From: Elusimicrobiota bacterium
GTDB lineage: Bacteria > Elusimicrobiota > Elusimicrobia > UBA1565 > UBA9628
Assembly: GCA_016182905.1 (NCBI GenBank)
Contig: JACPFR010000004.1
Coordinates: 1 to 64,000, forward strand
Direction of reading: 5' to 3'
Length of the DNA: 64,000 nt
The position numbers and the translations under genes were made by a program. Under the pieces are notes generated by a model, which was not told where the DNA came from, did no database searches, and worked only from the letters and a program-made list of their open reading frames with translations. Position 1 is the first letter of the stretch. Every line of letters starts with the position of its first letter. Positions 18,958 to 25,397 of the stretch are shown here, piece after piece.

Positions 18958-19350
18958 GTGAACGACCAGAACGCGCCGGTCCGGGTGCTCGTCATCGACG
19001 ACGAGAAGGGCCTGCGCGACATGCTGTCCTACACCTTGCGGCGGATTCGCTTCGGGGTCGCCGTCGCCGAGGACGGGGAGAAAGGCCTCGAGGCGGCGCG
19101 CGCCGCGGACTTCGACGTCGCGATCTGCGACGTCATGATGCCCGGCCTGGACGGCATGGCGGTCCTCGAGACCCTCAAGCGGGAGCGCCCCGCGCTCGAG
19201 ATCGTCATGGTCACCGGCTTTCCGACCGACGAGACGGCCGCGCGCGCCAAGGAGCTCGGCGCCTTCGATTACCTGGCCAAGCCGTACGAGGTGATGTCGC
19301 TGCGGACGACGCTCGAGAAGGCGGCCGCCCGCAAGCGAGCGCGGGGTTAG
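18958..19350 (+). CDS. Single-domain response regulator
   Basis: 130 aa, GTG start. Receiver with IDDE acidic pocket, phospho-acceptor in ICDVMMPGLDG and Lys in YLAKPYE; no output domain. TGCTATCCT (18942-18950), an extended -10, ends 7 nt before the GTG, supporting this start and a leaderless message. It is close in sequence to receiver 1 of the divergent hybrid kinase (LVIDDEKGLRDML in both), suggesting duplication. Its stop overlaps the convergent kinase gene by 4 nt. Confidence 0.9.
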   Translation: MNDQNAPVRVLVIDDEKGLRDMLSYTLRRIRFGVAVAEDGEKGLEAARAADFDVAICDVMMPGLDGMAVLETLKRERPALEIVMVTGFPTDETAARAKELGAFDYLAKPYEVMSLRTTLEKAAARKRARG

Positions 19351-21053
19351 GCCGGGGCCCGGGAGGGCGCGGGAGCCAGTATCTCCCGGATCTTCTCCGT
19401 GAGCGCGCGCGGCGAGAACGGCTTCTGGAGGAACGGGGTCCCGGGCGACAGGACGCCGTGCCGGGCGGTCTCGTCGTCCGTGTAGCCCGACATGTAGAGG
19501 ACGCGGGTCTCCGGTCTCAGCGCCGCGACGCGCTCGAAAAGGTCTCTCCCGCTCATCCCGGGCATGATGATGTCGGTGAGGACGACGTCGACGCGGCCGG
19601 GGCGTCCCTGGAGCAGCCGCAGCGCCGCCTCTCCGTCGGCCGCGGCCAGGACCTCGTAGCCCTGTTCGAGCAAAGTCCGGCAGATCAGCTTCCGGACGGA
19701 CGCCTCGTCCTCCACGACCAGGACGGTCTCGGAGCCGGCGGTCCTCCCCGCGCCCTGCGGGGCGTCCGACGCCGCGTTCACGGCGCCGTCCGGGAGGCGG
19801 GGGAAATGGATCCGGAACCTCGTCCCGCGGCCCAGGGCGCTGTCGACCGCGATGTGCCCCCCGCTTTGGCTGACGATGCCGTAGACCGTCGAGAGCCCCA
19901 GGCCCGTCCCCTTCCCCTTCTCCTTGGTCGTGAAGAACGGCTCGAACGCGCGCGCGAGCGTCTCGGCTTCCATGCCGATGCCGCCGTCGCTCACCGAGAT
20001 CATGACCGCCCGGGCCCCGAGCGGGCTGTCGTCGGCCGGGACGTCGCCCGTCTCGATGACGATCCTCCCTCCGCCGGGCATGGCGTCGCGGGCGTTGACG
20101 ATCAGGTTCATGAACACCTGCGACACCTGGCCCGGGTCCGCCATGATCCGTCCCAAACCGGACTCCAGGCGCGTGACGAGCTCGATGTCCTCGCGGATGA
20201 GGCGGCGCATCATGCTCTCGATCTCCACGATCGTCTCGTTGACGTCCAGTATCTCGGGCTTGAGCACCTGCTTGCGGCTGAAGGCCAGGAGCTGGTGCGT
20301 GAGCGCCGCCGCGCGGTCCGCCGCTTTCTCGATCTCCTCCGCGTCCTGGCGCATCGCGTCGTCCGCCTTGGCGGACTCCCTGAGGAACACGCTGTAGCCC
20401 TTGATGGCCGTGAGGATATTGTTGAAATCGTGGGCGATGCCTCCCGCGAGCCGGCCGACCGCCTCCATCTTCTGGGACTGCGCGAGAGTCCGGTCCATCG
20501 CCTCGACGCGCGCGCGGGCTCCGGCGAGATCGAGGCGCTGGACGCGCTCCTTGAAGGAGATGCGCGACGTCACGGCCGCGGCGAATCCCAGCACGCCGAG
20601 CTTGATGATGAACTCGCACGCCTCCCACTCCCGGCTCTCCCAGAACGCCTCCAGGTAGAAGAAGGCCAGGAACCCCGCCGCCGCGGCGCAGGCGCCCAGC
20701 ACGTGGCGGCGGTCGAGATGCAGGCACGCGGTGAAGATCGGCAGGAGATACAAGGGCCAGAAACTCGACTGCGCGCCGCCGGAAAGGCCGAGGACGAGGG
20801 AGCACAGCGCCACGTTGACCGCCATCGAGACCAGCGGCGCCGCCGTCCCGCCGCGGGCGCGGAGCAGGCGGTGGTAGCCGAGGTTGAAGGCGAGCATGGC
20901 CGCGAAGGCCCAGAGGATGTCCGGGTAGCGGACCAGGGGATTATCCCGGCCGAGCATGGCCACCACGCCCATCGCGAGAGAGAACACGATCTCCTGGTAC
21001 TGCAGGGCGTTGGGGTCCACCGCGGAGGACGACGCGTCGAGTTGGTCGGCCAT
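19347..21053 (-). CDS. Membrane hybrid histidine kinase-receiver
   Basis: 568 aa. An N-terminal integral-membrane sensor of about five or six helices (residues 20-170, MASE-like), then HisKA with His in GGIAHDFNN, HATPase_c (NLIVNARDAM, DGGIGM, GTGLGLSTVYG) and a C-terminal receiver at about 440-555 (VLTDIIMPGMSG, LQKPFS). The catalytic core resembles those at 1-1179 and 5841-7310 and keeps the helix missing in the latter. TATCCT lies 12 nt upstream of the ATG, and three TTAAGC-type repeats lie 20 bp further. The signal may be sensed in or through the membrane. Confidence 0.92.
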   Translation of the reverse strand: MADQLDASSSAVDPNALQYQEIVFSLAMGVVAMLGRDNPLVRYPDILWAFAAMLAFNLGYHRLLRARGGTAAPLVSMAVNVALCSLVLGLSGGAQSSFWPLYLLPIFTACLHLDRRHVLGACAAAAGFLAFFYLEAFWESREWEACEFIIKLGVLGFAAAVTSRISFKERVQRLDLAGARARVEAMDRTLAQSQKMEAVGRLAGGIAHDFNNILTAIKGYSVFLRESAKADDAMRQDAEEIEKAADRAAALTHQLLAFSRKQVLKPEILDVNETIVEIESMMRRLIREDIELVTRLESGLGRIMADPGQVSQVFMNLIVNARDAMPGGGRIVIETGDVPADDSPLGARAVMISVSDGGIGMEAETLARAFEPFFTTKEKGKGTGLGLSTVYGIVSQSGGHIAVDSALGRGTRFRIHFPRLPDGAVNAASDAPQGAGRTAGSETVLVVEDEASVRKLICRTLLEQGYEVLAAADGEAALRLLQGRPGRVDVVLTDIIMPGMSGRDLFERVAALRPETRVLYMSGYTDDETARHGVLSPGTPFLQKPFSPRALTEKIREILAPAPSRAPA

Positions 21054-21065
21054 GATCTGGTCATG

Positions 21066-21119
21066 AGGATATCGGGCGGGGCTGGCGGGGACTTTATCAC
21101 GCGCTTAACTCGGGCTTAA
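21066..21119 (-). promoter_or_regulatory. -10 (TATCCT) plus triple 11-bp-period operator
   Basis: The -10 is aggata at 21066-21071 on the plus strand. CTTTAT (21092-21097), GCTTAA (21103-21108) and GCTTAA (21114-21119) start exactly 11 bp apart, the nearest 20 bp from the -10. As at the other two sites, the gene-proximal repeat is the weakest. Confidence 0.65.
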
Positions 21120-21133
21120 GACGGCGGCGGAGG

Positions 21134-21826
21134 CTACGCCTCGAACTTGTAGCCGTGGCCGGTGAGGTTCAGGATGCGCTTGGCGAGCCTCGGGCCGAGC
21201 TTCTTGCGCAGGTGGTAGATGTGGACCTCGACGGTGCCGGGGTCGTTGTAATCGGCCGGATCATAGCCCCAGACCGTCTCGAGCAGGTAAGGAACGCTGA
21301 GGGCCCGCCCGGCCTTCTCGAGCAGCACCGCCAGGAGATCGAACTCCTTGCGCGTCAAGGCGACTCCCTTGCCCCGGATCTTGACGGTGCGGCCGGTGGG
21401 ATCGAGCTCGATGCCCGCCTTCTTGAGCCTCAACTCCAGCTTCCCGCTCGTCTTGTAGCGGCGAAGGACCGCCTCCAGCCGCGCCGCCAGCACGGGCAGG
21501 GAGAAGGGCTTCATCACGTAGTCGTCGGCGCCGCCCTCGAAGCCCGCCAGCACGTCGGTGTCCGCGATGCGCGCGCCCGACATGATCACGACCGGGATCG
21601 ACCGCGTGGCGGCTTCCTTCTTAAGCACGCGGCAGACCGCGTGGCCGTCGAGACCGGGCATGTCGGAGTCCACGAGGATCAGGTCGGGGCGGGACTCGCG
21701 CACGAGCATCAGGCCCTCGGATCCGTTGTCGGTGACGACGACGGAGTAGCCCACGGAGGCCATGTACCTGCGCACCAAGGACAGGATGGCCTTGTCGTCG
21801 TCGACGACCAGTATCTTCCGGGGCAT
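21134..21826 (-). CDS. OmpR/PhoB-family response regulator
   Basis: 230 aa. Receiver at about 4-118 with D9-D11 and phospho-acceptor D53 (LVDSDMPGLDG) and YVMKPFS lysine; winged-helix DNA-binding domain at about 133-228 (LTRKEFDLL, VEVHIYHLRKKLG, GHGYKFEA), a complete PhoB-like output. Start follows TACGTT by 6 nt, a leaderless pattern. It lies just upstream of the hybrid kinase at 19347-21053, so that kinase is the likely partner. It is the best candidate regulator for the TTAAGC-type operators, one of which lies in the 80 bp between these two genes. Confidence 0.95.
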   Translation of the reverse strand: MPRKILVVDDDKAILSLVRRYMASVGYSVVVTDNGSEGLMLVRESRPDLILVDSDMPGLDGHAVCRVLKKEAATRSIPVVIMSGARIADTDVLAGFEGGADDYVMKPFSLPVLAARLEAVLRRYKTSGKLELRLKKAGIELDPTGRTVKIRGKGVALTRKEFDLLAVLLEKAGRALSVPYLLETVWGYDPADYNDPGTVEVHIYHLRKKLGPRLAKRILNLTGHGYKFEA

Positions 21827-22002
21827 GCGCCGAACGTAACATTTTCTCCGGCCCGGGTCGGTAACGGCTCCGTGAACTCCGCGTCACGCCGGCGGGCCAA
21901 AGGCGGGACCAAAGGGCCCACTAAATATATGGGACTAAAGGCCCATTTTCCCTTGCATCCCGGATTCGGACTATGCCAGGATGGACTCTCTTGGAGGTGT
22001 CC

Positions 22003-22977
22003 ATGAAACGAAGCATCCTGGTGAGCGTGATCGCCGCGGCCGTGTCCGCCGCGGCCTTGTCCGCCGTCCCCGCGTCGAAGCAGCTGTGCGAAGGGTTCGT
22101 GCCGCAGAACGACATGAAGATTCCCATCGGCTCTCTCGAGGCGAAGGGCATCTCGCAGGCGCAGTTCAATCAGGTGATGGACCGGGTCGAGAAGATCTAC
22201 GGCCCCGAGATCAAAGCCCGCGGCGGCCGCCTCGTCCTCAGGCGCCTGTGGGACAACGCGACGGTCAACGCGTCGGCCCAGCGCTCCGGCAACGACTACA
22301 TCCTCAACATGTACGGCGGCCTGGCCCGGCACGAGTCCATCACGCAGGACGGCATGGCGCTCGTCGTCTGCCACGAGATGGGCCACCACATCGGCGGCGC
22401 GCCGAAGTACGGCGGCGGGAACGACTGGGCCTCCAACGAGGGCCAGTCCGACTACTTCGCCAACATGAAGTGCCTGCGCCGTCTGTTCGCCGACGAGGGC
22501 GCCTCCTTCACCGGCCCCAAGGGCGACGACGCCGGCCCCCGCAAGGCCTGCGAGGCGTCCTTCCAGTCGGAGGCCGACCGCGCGACGTGCGTGCGCGGCT
22601 CCATGGCCGGCATGTCGGTGACGACGCTGTTCCGGATCCTGCGCCGGGAGACGGTCCTCCCCCGCTTCGACACCCCGGATCCGGCGGTCGTCACCCGGAT
22701 GTACGACGCCCACCCGGGCACCCAGTGCCGGCTCGACACCTACTTCGCGGGCTCGGTCTGCTCCCGCGCGGTGACCGACGAGGTCGACCAGGCCGACCCG
22801 GCGAAGGGCACCTGCACCGCGGCCGGCGGGCAGACCTCGGGCTTCCGCCCGCTGTGCTGGTACAAGCCGGCCGGCGCCCCGGTCGAATCCGAGGGCATGG
22901 CTCTGCAGGCGGCTCACCCGAAGTCGCCCGTGCTGGCGGCCTCCCTCCAGGATCCGGAGCTCTGGAAAGGGCTGTGA
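22003..22977 (+). CDS. Secreted HEXXH metallopeptidase-like protein
   Basis: 324 aa. Signal peptide to about residue 23. Zinc-peptidase motif CHEMGHHIGG (HEXXH) followed about 20 residues on by SNEGQSDYFA, whose Glu could be the third ligand as in gluzincins. Several Cys suggest disulphides in the envelope. Family not recognised with confidence. Start 22003 was chosen because GGAGGT sits 7 nt upstream and the protein then begins with an ideal signal peptide; it is one of few genes here with a clear ribosome-binding site. A GG-C-AAAGGCCCA motif pair lies upstream (21903-21950). Confidence 0.75.
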   Translation: MKRSILVSVIAAAVSAAALSAVPASKQLCEGFVPQNDMKIPIGSLEAKGISQAQFNQVMDRVEKIYGPEIKARGGRLVLRRLWDNATVNASAQRSGNDYILNMYGGLARHESITQDGMALVVCHEMGHHIGGAPKYGGGNDWASNEGQSDYFANMKCLRRLFADEGASFTGPKGDDAGPRKACEASFQSEADRATCVRGSMAGMSVTTLFRILRRETVLPRFDTPDPAVVTRMYDAHPGTQCRLDTYFAGSVCSRAVTDEVDQADPAKGTCTAAGGQTSGFRPLCWYKPAGAPVESEGMALQAAHPKSPVLAASLQDPELWKGL

Positions 22978-22994
22978 TCGCTCCCTGAACGCGA

Positions 22995-23028
22995 GCGGGG
23001 CGGGCCCTCGGGCCCGCCCCGCTTTTTT
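22995..23028 (+). terminator. Rho-independent terminator
   Basis: A 13-bp G+C-rich stem (22995-23007 with 23010-23022) is followed by TTTTTT. It lies 17 nt after the stop of the metallopeptidase-like gene. Confidence 0.9.
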
Positions 23029-23061
23029 ATTACTAATATTCGCGACGACGACGACGAATTA

Positions 23062-23144
23062 TGCTATAATGACGCATAGATCAGCGATGATCTCGCCACA
23101 CAGACGTACGTGAGCAAGACGTAAACAAAGAGGAAGCAAACAGA
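23062..23144 (+). promoter_or_regulatory. cspA promoter and long 5' UTR
   Basis: TGCTATAAT (23062-23070) is a perfect extended -10. A start near 23077 gives a leader of about 68 nt, unlike the leaderless genes around it. It holds a small hairpin (GATCA...TGATC, about 23079-23092) and an AGAGGAAG ribosome-binding site before the ATG at 23145. Long leaders are typical of cold-shock mRNAs. Confidence 0.7.
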
Positions 23145-23348
23145 ATGGCTACGGGAAAAGTGAAGTGGTTCAACGATCAGAAGGGCTTCGGTTTCATCAC
23201 GCCGGATGACGGGTCCAAGGACCTGTTCGTCCACCACTCGTCCATCACGGGCGAGGGGTTCAAGACTTTGGCTGAGAACCAGGCCGTCGAGTTCGACGTG
23301 CAGCAGTCCGACAAGGGCCCGCGCGCCGCGAACGTTCGCAAGCTCTAA
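23145..23348 (+). CDS. cspA: Cold-shock protein, CspA family
   Basis: 67 aa, the usual length. A single cold-shock domain with RNP1 (KGFGFI) and RNP2 (LFVHHSSI) binds single-stranded RNA/DNA and melts secondary structure. It begins [10 protein letters not shown], as in the family. It has its own extended -10 promoter, a leader of about 68 nt with a ribosome-binding site, and a strong terminator, so it is monocistronic. Whether it is cold-induced or constitutive cannot be told. Confidence 0.97.
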   Translation: MATGKVKWFNDQKGFGFITPDDGSKDLFVHHSSITGEGFKTLAENQAVEFDVQQSDKGPRAANVRKL

Positions 23349-23367
23349 CTAAAGCTTCGATCAGAAC

Positions 23368-23428
23368 GATTCGCCGTAGGCGAATCAGAGCCCCCGGCGC
23401 CGCTTGCGGCGCCGGGGGCGACTTTTTT
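23368..23428 (+). terminator. Hairpin plus Rho-independent terminator after cspA
   Basis: A small hairpin GATTCGCC-GTA-GGCGAATC (23368-23386) is followed by a 14-bp G+C stem (23390-23403 with 23406-23419) and a run of six Ts at 23423-23428. Confidence 0.92.
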
Positions 23429-23480
23429 GTCACCCAACCGCAACGGGAAAGAACGGCCCCTTGTTGCTAGGATAGCGCCC

Positions 23481-24887
23481 ATGAACCAGGAACAAGGGAC
23501 CCTCCGCCGCGTCATCCTCGCCTCGAGCCTCGGCACGTTGTTCGAGTGGTACGACTTCTACCTCTACGGCAGCTTGGCGGTGTTCTTCGGCGCGAAGTTC
23601 TTCCCCCCGGGCGACGAGACCGCGCAGCTGCTCGCGAGCCTGGCCACCTTCGGCGCCGGCTTCGGCGTGCGCCCGCTCGGAGCGCTCGTGTTCGGCCACG
23701 TCGGCGACCTCGTCGGCCGCAAATACACCTTCCTGGTCACGATGGCGACGATGGGCCTGGCCACCGCCCTCGTCGGCTTCCTCCCCACCTACGAGCAGGC
23801 CGGGATCTGGGCGACCGTCGCCTTGGTCTCCCTGCGCCTGCTCCAAGGCCTGGCCTTGGGAGGCGAATACGGGGGCGCGGCGACCTACGTCGCCGAGCAC
23901 GTCCCCGACGCCCGCCGCGGCTACTACACGGCCTACATCCAGACCACGGCGACGCTAGGGTTTTTCCTCAGCATGCTCGTGATCGGGGCGACGAGGGCGT
24001 TCATGGGAGAAGCCGGCTTCAAGACCGGCGAGGGCGCCCTTTTCGCCGGCTGGCGCCTCCCCTTCGTGTTCAGCTTCTTCCTGCTGGCCGTCAGCCTGTA
24101 CATCCGCGTCAAGATGAAGGAAAGCCCGCTGTTCTCCAAGCTGAAGGCCGACGGCAAGCTGTCGAAGAACCCTTTGAAGGAAAGCTTCACCAACCCCGTC
24201 AACCTGCGCTACGTGCTCATCGCCCTGTTCGGCGCGACCGCGGGGCAGGGCGTCGTGTGGTACACGGGCCAGTTCTACGCGCTGACCTTCCTGCAGACCG
24301 CGCTCAAGCTCGACTGGAAGGTCTCCTACCTCGTCGTCTCGGCGGCCCTGCTCATCGGCACGCCCATGTTCCTCTACTTCGGGCACTTGTCGGACAAGAT
24401 CGGCCGCAAGCCGGTCATGCTCGGCGGCTGCGCCCTCGCGGCCCTGACCTACGTGCCGATTTACATGGGCATGAAGGCCTTCTCGGCCCCCCTGAACATC
24501 CCCATGCTCATCCTACTCGTCTCGCTGCAGATGGCCTACGTCGCGATGGTGTACGGGCCGATCGCGGCCTTCCTCGTGGAGCTGTTCCCGACGAACGTCC
24601 GCTACACCTCGATGTCCTTGCCTTACCACCTCGGCAACGGCTGGTTCGGCGGCTTCCTGCCCCTGATCGCCACCGCGCTGACCACCTCCGAGCGCGCCAA
24701 GGCCCTGCTCGGCGACGGCGCGATCTACGCCGGGCTCGCCTATCCCATCGCCGTCTGCCTGGTCACCCTCCTCGTAGGCGGCCTGCTCGTCCGCGAAACC
24801 AAGGACCACAAGATCGACACCGCCGAGCGCCTGCTCCCGGACCTCGCTCCCGCCGCCGGGCCGGTCGGCGGCGCCGTCGTGCCGTGA
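23481..24887 (+). CDS. MFS transporter, metabolite:H+ symporter (MHS) family
   Basis: 468 aa, about 12 transmembrane helices. MHS-type signatures: FEWYDFYLYG in TM1, GHVGDLVGRKY between TM2 and TM3, RLLQGLALGGEYGGA in TM4 and SDKIGRKP between TM8 and TM9. The group includes ProP, ShiA and KgtP and imports organic acids or osmolytes with protons; the substrate is not predictable. TGCTAGGAT ends 7 nt before ATG 23481, so this start is preferred to the upstream in-frame ATG at 23427, which lies on the cspA terminator. It is a single gene. Confidence 0.92.
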   Translation: MNQEQGTLRRVILASSLGTLFEWYDFYLYGSLAVFFGAKFFPPGDETAQLLASLATFGAGFGVRPLGALVFGHVGDLVGRKYTFLVTMATMGLATALVGFLPTYEQAGIWATVALVSLRLLQGLALGGEYGGAATYVAEHVPDARRGYYTAYIQTTATLGFFLSMLVIGATRAFMGEAGFKTGEGALFAGWRLPFVFSFFLLAVSLYIRVKMKESPLFSKLKADGKLSKNPLKESFTNPVNLRYVLIALFGATAGQGVVWYTGQFYALTFLQTALKLDWKVSYLVVSAALLIGTPMFLYFGHLSDKIGRKPVMLGGCALAALTYVPIYMGMKAFSAPLNIPMLILLVSLQMAYVAMVYGPIAAFLVELFPTNVRYTSMSLPYHLGNGWFGGFLPLIATALTTSERAKALLGDGAIYAGLAYPIAVCLVTLLVGGLLVRETKDHKIDTAERLLPDLAPAAGPVGGAVVP

Positions 24888-24894
24888 TTAAGAC

Positions 24895-24923
24895 TGGACA
24901 AGGCGTCCAAGGCATGCTATAAT
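24895..24923 (+). promoter_or_regulatory. Strong promoter TGGACA-N17-TATAAT into non-coding region
   Basis: TGGACA (24895-24900), a 17-bp spacer ending TGC, and TATAAT (24918-24923): the best match to the sigma-70 consensus in the window. It points into an interval with no convincing gene, which argues for a transcribed RNA. Confidence 0.75.
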
Positions 24924-24927
24924 CTTT

Positions 24928-25006
24928 ATGTCGCTTTCGAACCCGTAACTAGAAATGTCGGGACCAAGACCCTCCGCGAGCAAAGCGGGGGGTTTCGTGT
25001 TTCCAG
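24928..25006 (+). ncRNA. Candidate small RNA or terminated leader
   Basis: Transcription from the promoter at 24895-24923 would start near 24928-24930. A 9-bp stem (24969-24977 with 24985-24993, loop GAGCAAA) followed by TTTCGTGTTT looks like a Rho-independent terminator and would give an RNA of about 75 nt. It could also end the transporter mRNA. A six-codon frame (MSLSNP, stop) begins at 24928. No known RNA family was recognised. Confidence 0.45.
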
Positions 25007-25050
25007 GGTCCCGCCCGCGGCTGGGTTCCCCCGATTCCCCCTGACATGAG

Positions 25051-25174
25051 CAGGGCGACGGCATGATGTCCCTCGGGGACGCGCGGCATTGAGCCGCGCT
25101 CGGGTCTTGCGCGACCCATGAGCATCTCGGTCGCGCGACCCCCACGCCCCTCGGGACATCATGCCGTCGCCCTG
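25051..25174. repeat. 124-bp palindromic unit 1 (22-bp perfect arms, branched)
   Basis: Arms 25051-25072 and 25153-25174 are perfect inverted complements, and pairing extends outward (CTGAC 25041-25045 with GTCAG 25182-25186). Inside are two further hairpins: GCGCGGC/GCCGCGC around 25079-25099 and a GGGTC...GACCC stem. The predicted fold is a three-way junction, as RNA or as extruded DNA. Confidence 0.75.
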
Positions 25175-25250
25175 TTCACCCGTCAGCGTGAGACGACGCC
25201 ATCCGCCGGGCGCGCCGCACTGGCGCGCGTTGCGCGCTGATATAGCGAGG

Positions 25251-25374
25251 GGGGCGGAGGACCAAGGCGCCGAGGGGCTTGGGGTTGGTGGCAACCGTGG
25301 GTGTTATTGTTGCCTCTACCCCGGAGGGCGCGGCCAATCGCGCCCGTCCCCGAGGCGCCTTGGTCCTCCGCCCC
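25251..25374. repeat. 124-bp palindromic unit 2 (21-bp perfect arms, branched)
   Basis: Arms 25251-25271 and 25354-25374 are perfect inverted complements, extended one more pair at 25250/25375. Inside are GGGGT-GGCAAC pairing with GTTGCC-ACCCC and GGGCGCG pairing with CGCGCCC, again a three-way junction. Arm sequences differ from unit 1, but size and layout match. Confidence 0.75.
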
Positions 25375-25397
25375 CGCCTATATGAGCGTGATATCGG

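Larger units (their letters stand above)
24888..25397. other. 510-bp non-coding interval with large palindromic structures
   Basis: It lies between convergent genes (transporter ending 24887, secreted protein ending 25398). Short frames cross it but none has a domain, start signal or codon pattern I can defend. It holds the strong promoter and terminator-like hairpin (24895-25006) and two palindromic units, 25051-25174 and 25251-25374, both 124 bp and with centres exactly 200 bp apart. It does not match tmRNA, RNase P RNA, SRP RNA or 6S RNA features that I know. Confidence 0.8.

Noticed and set aside
24926-25385. Short frames of 74-122 codons on both strands in the structured interval
   Set aside because: They cross both arms of the perfect palindromes, have no start signal and no similarity to known proteins; the palindromes explain the sequence better.
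24928-25395. tmRNA, RNase P RNA, SRP RNA or 6S RNA
   Set aside because: None of the conserved sequence blocks of these RNAs that I know is present, and the two 124-bp three-way junctions do not match their folds.
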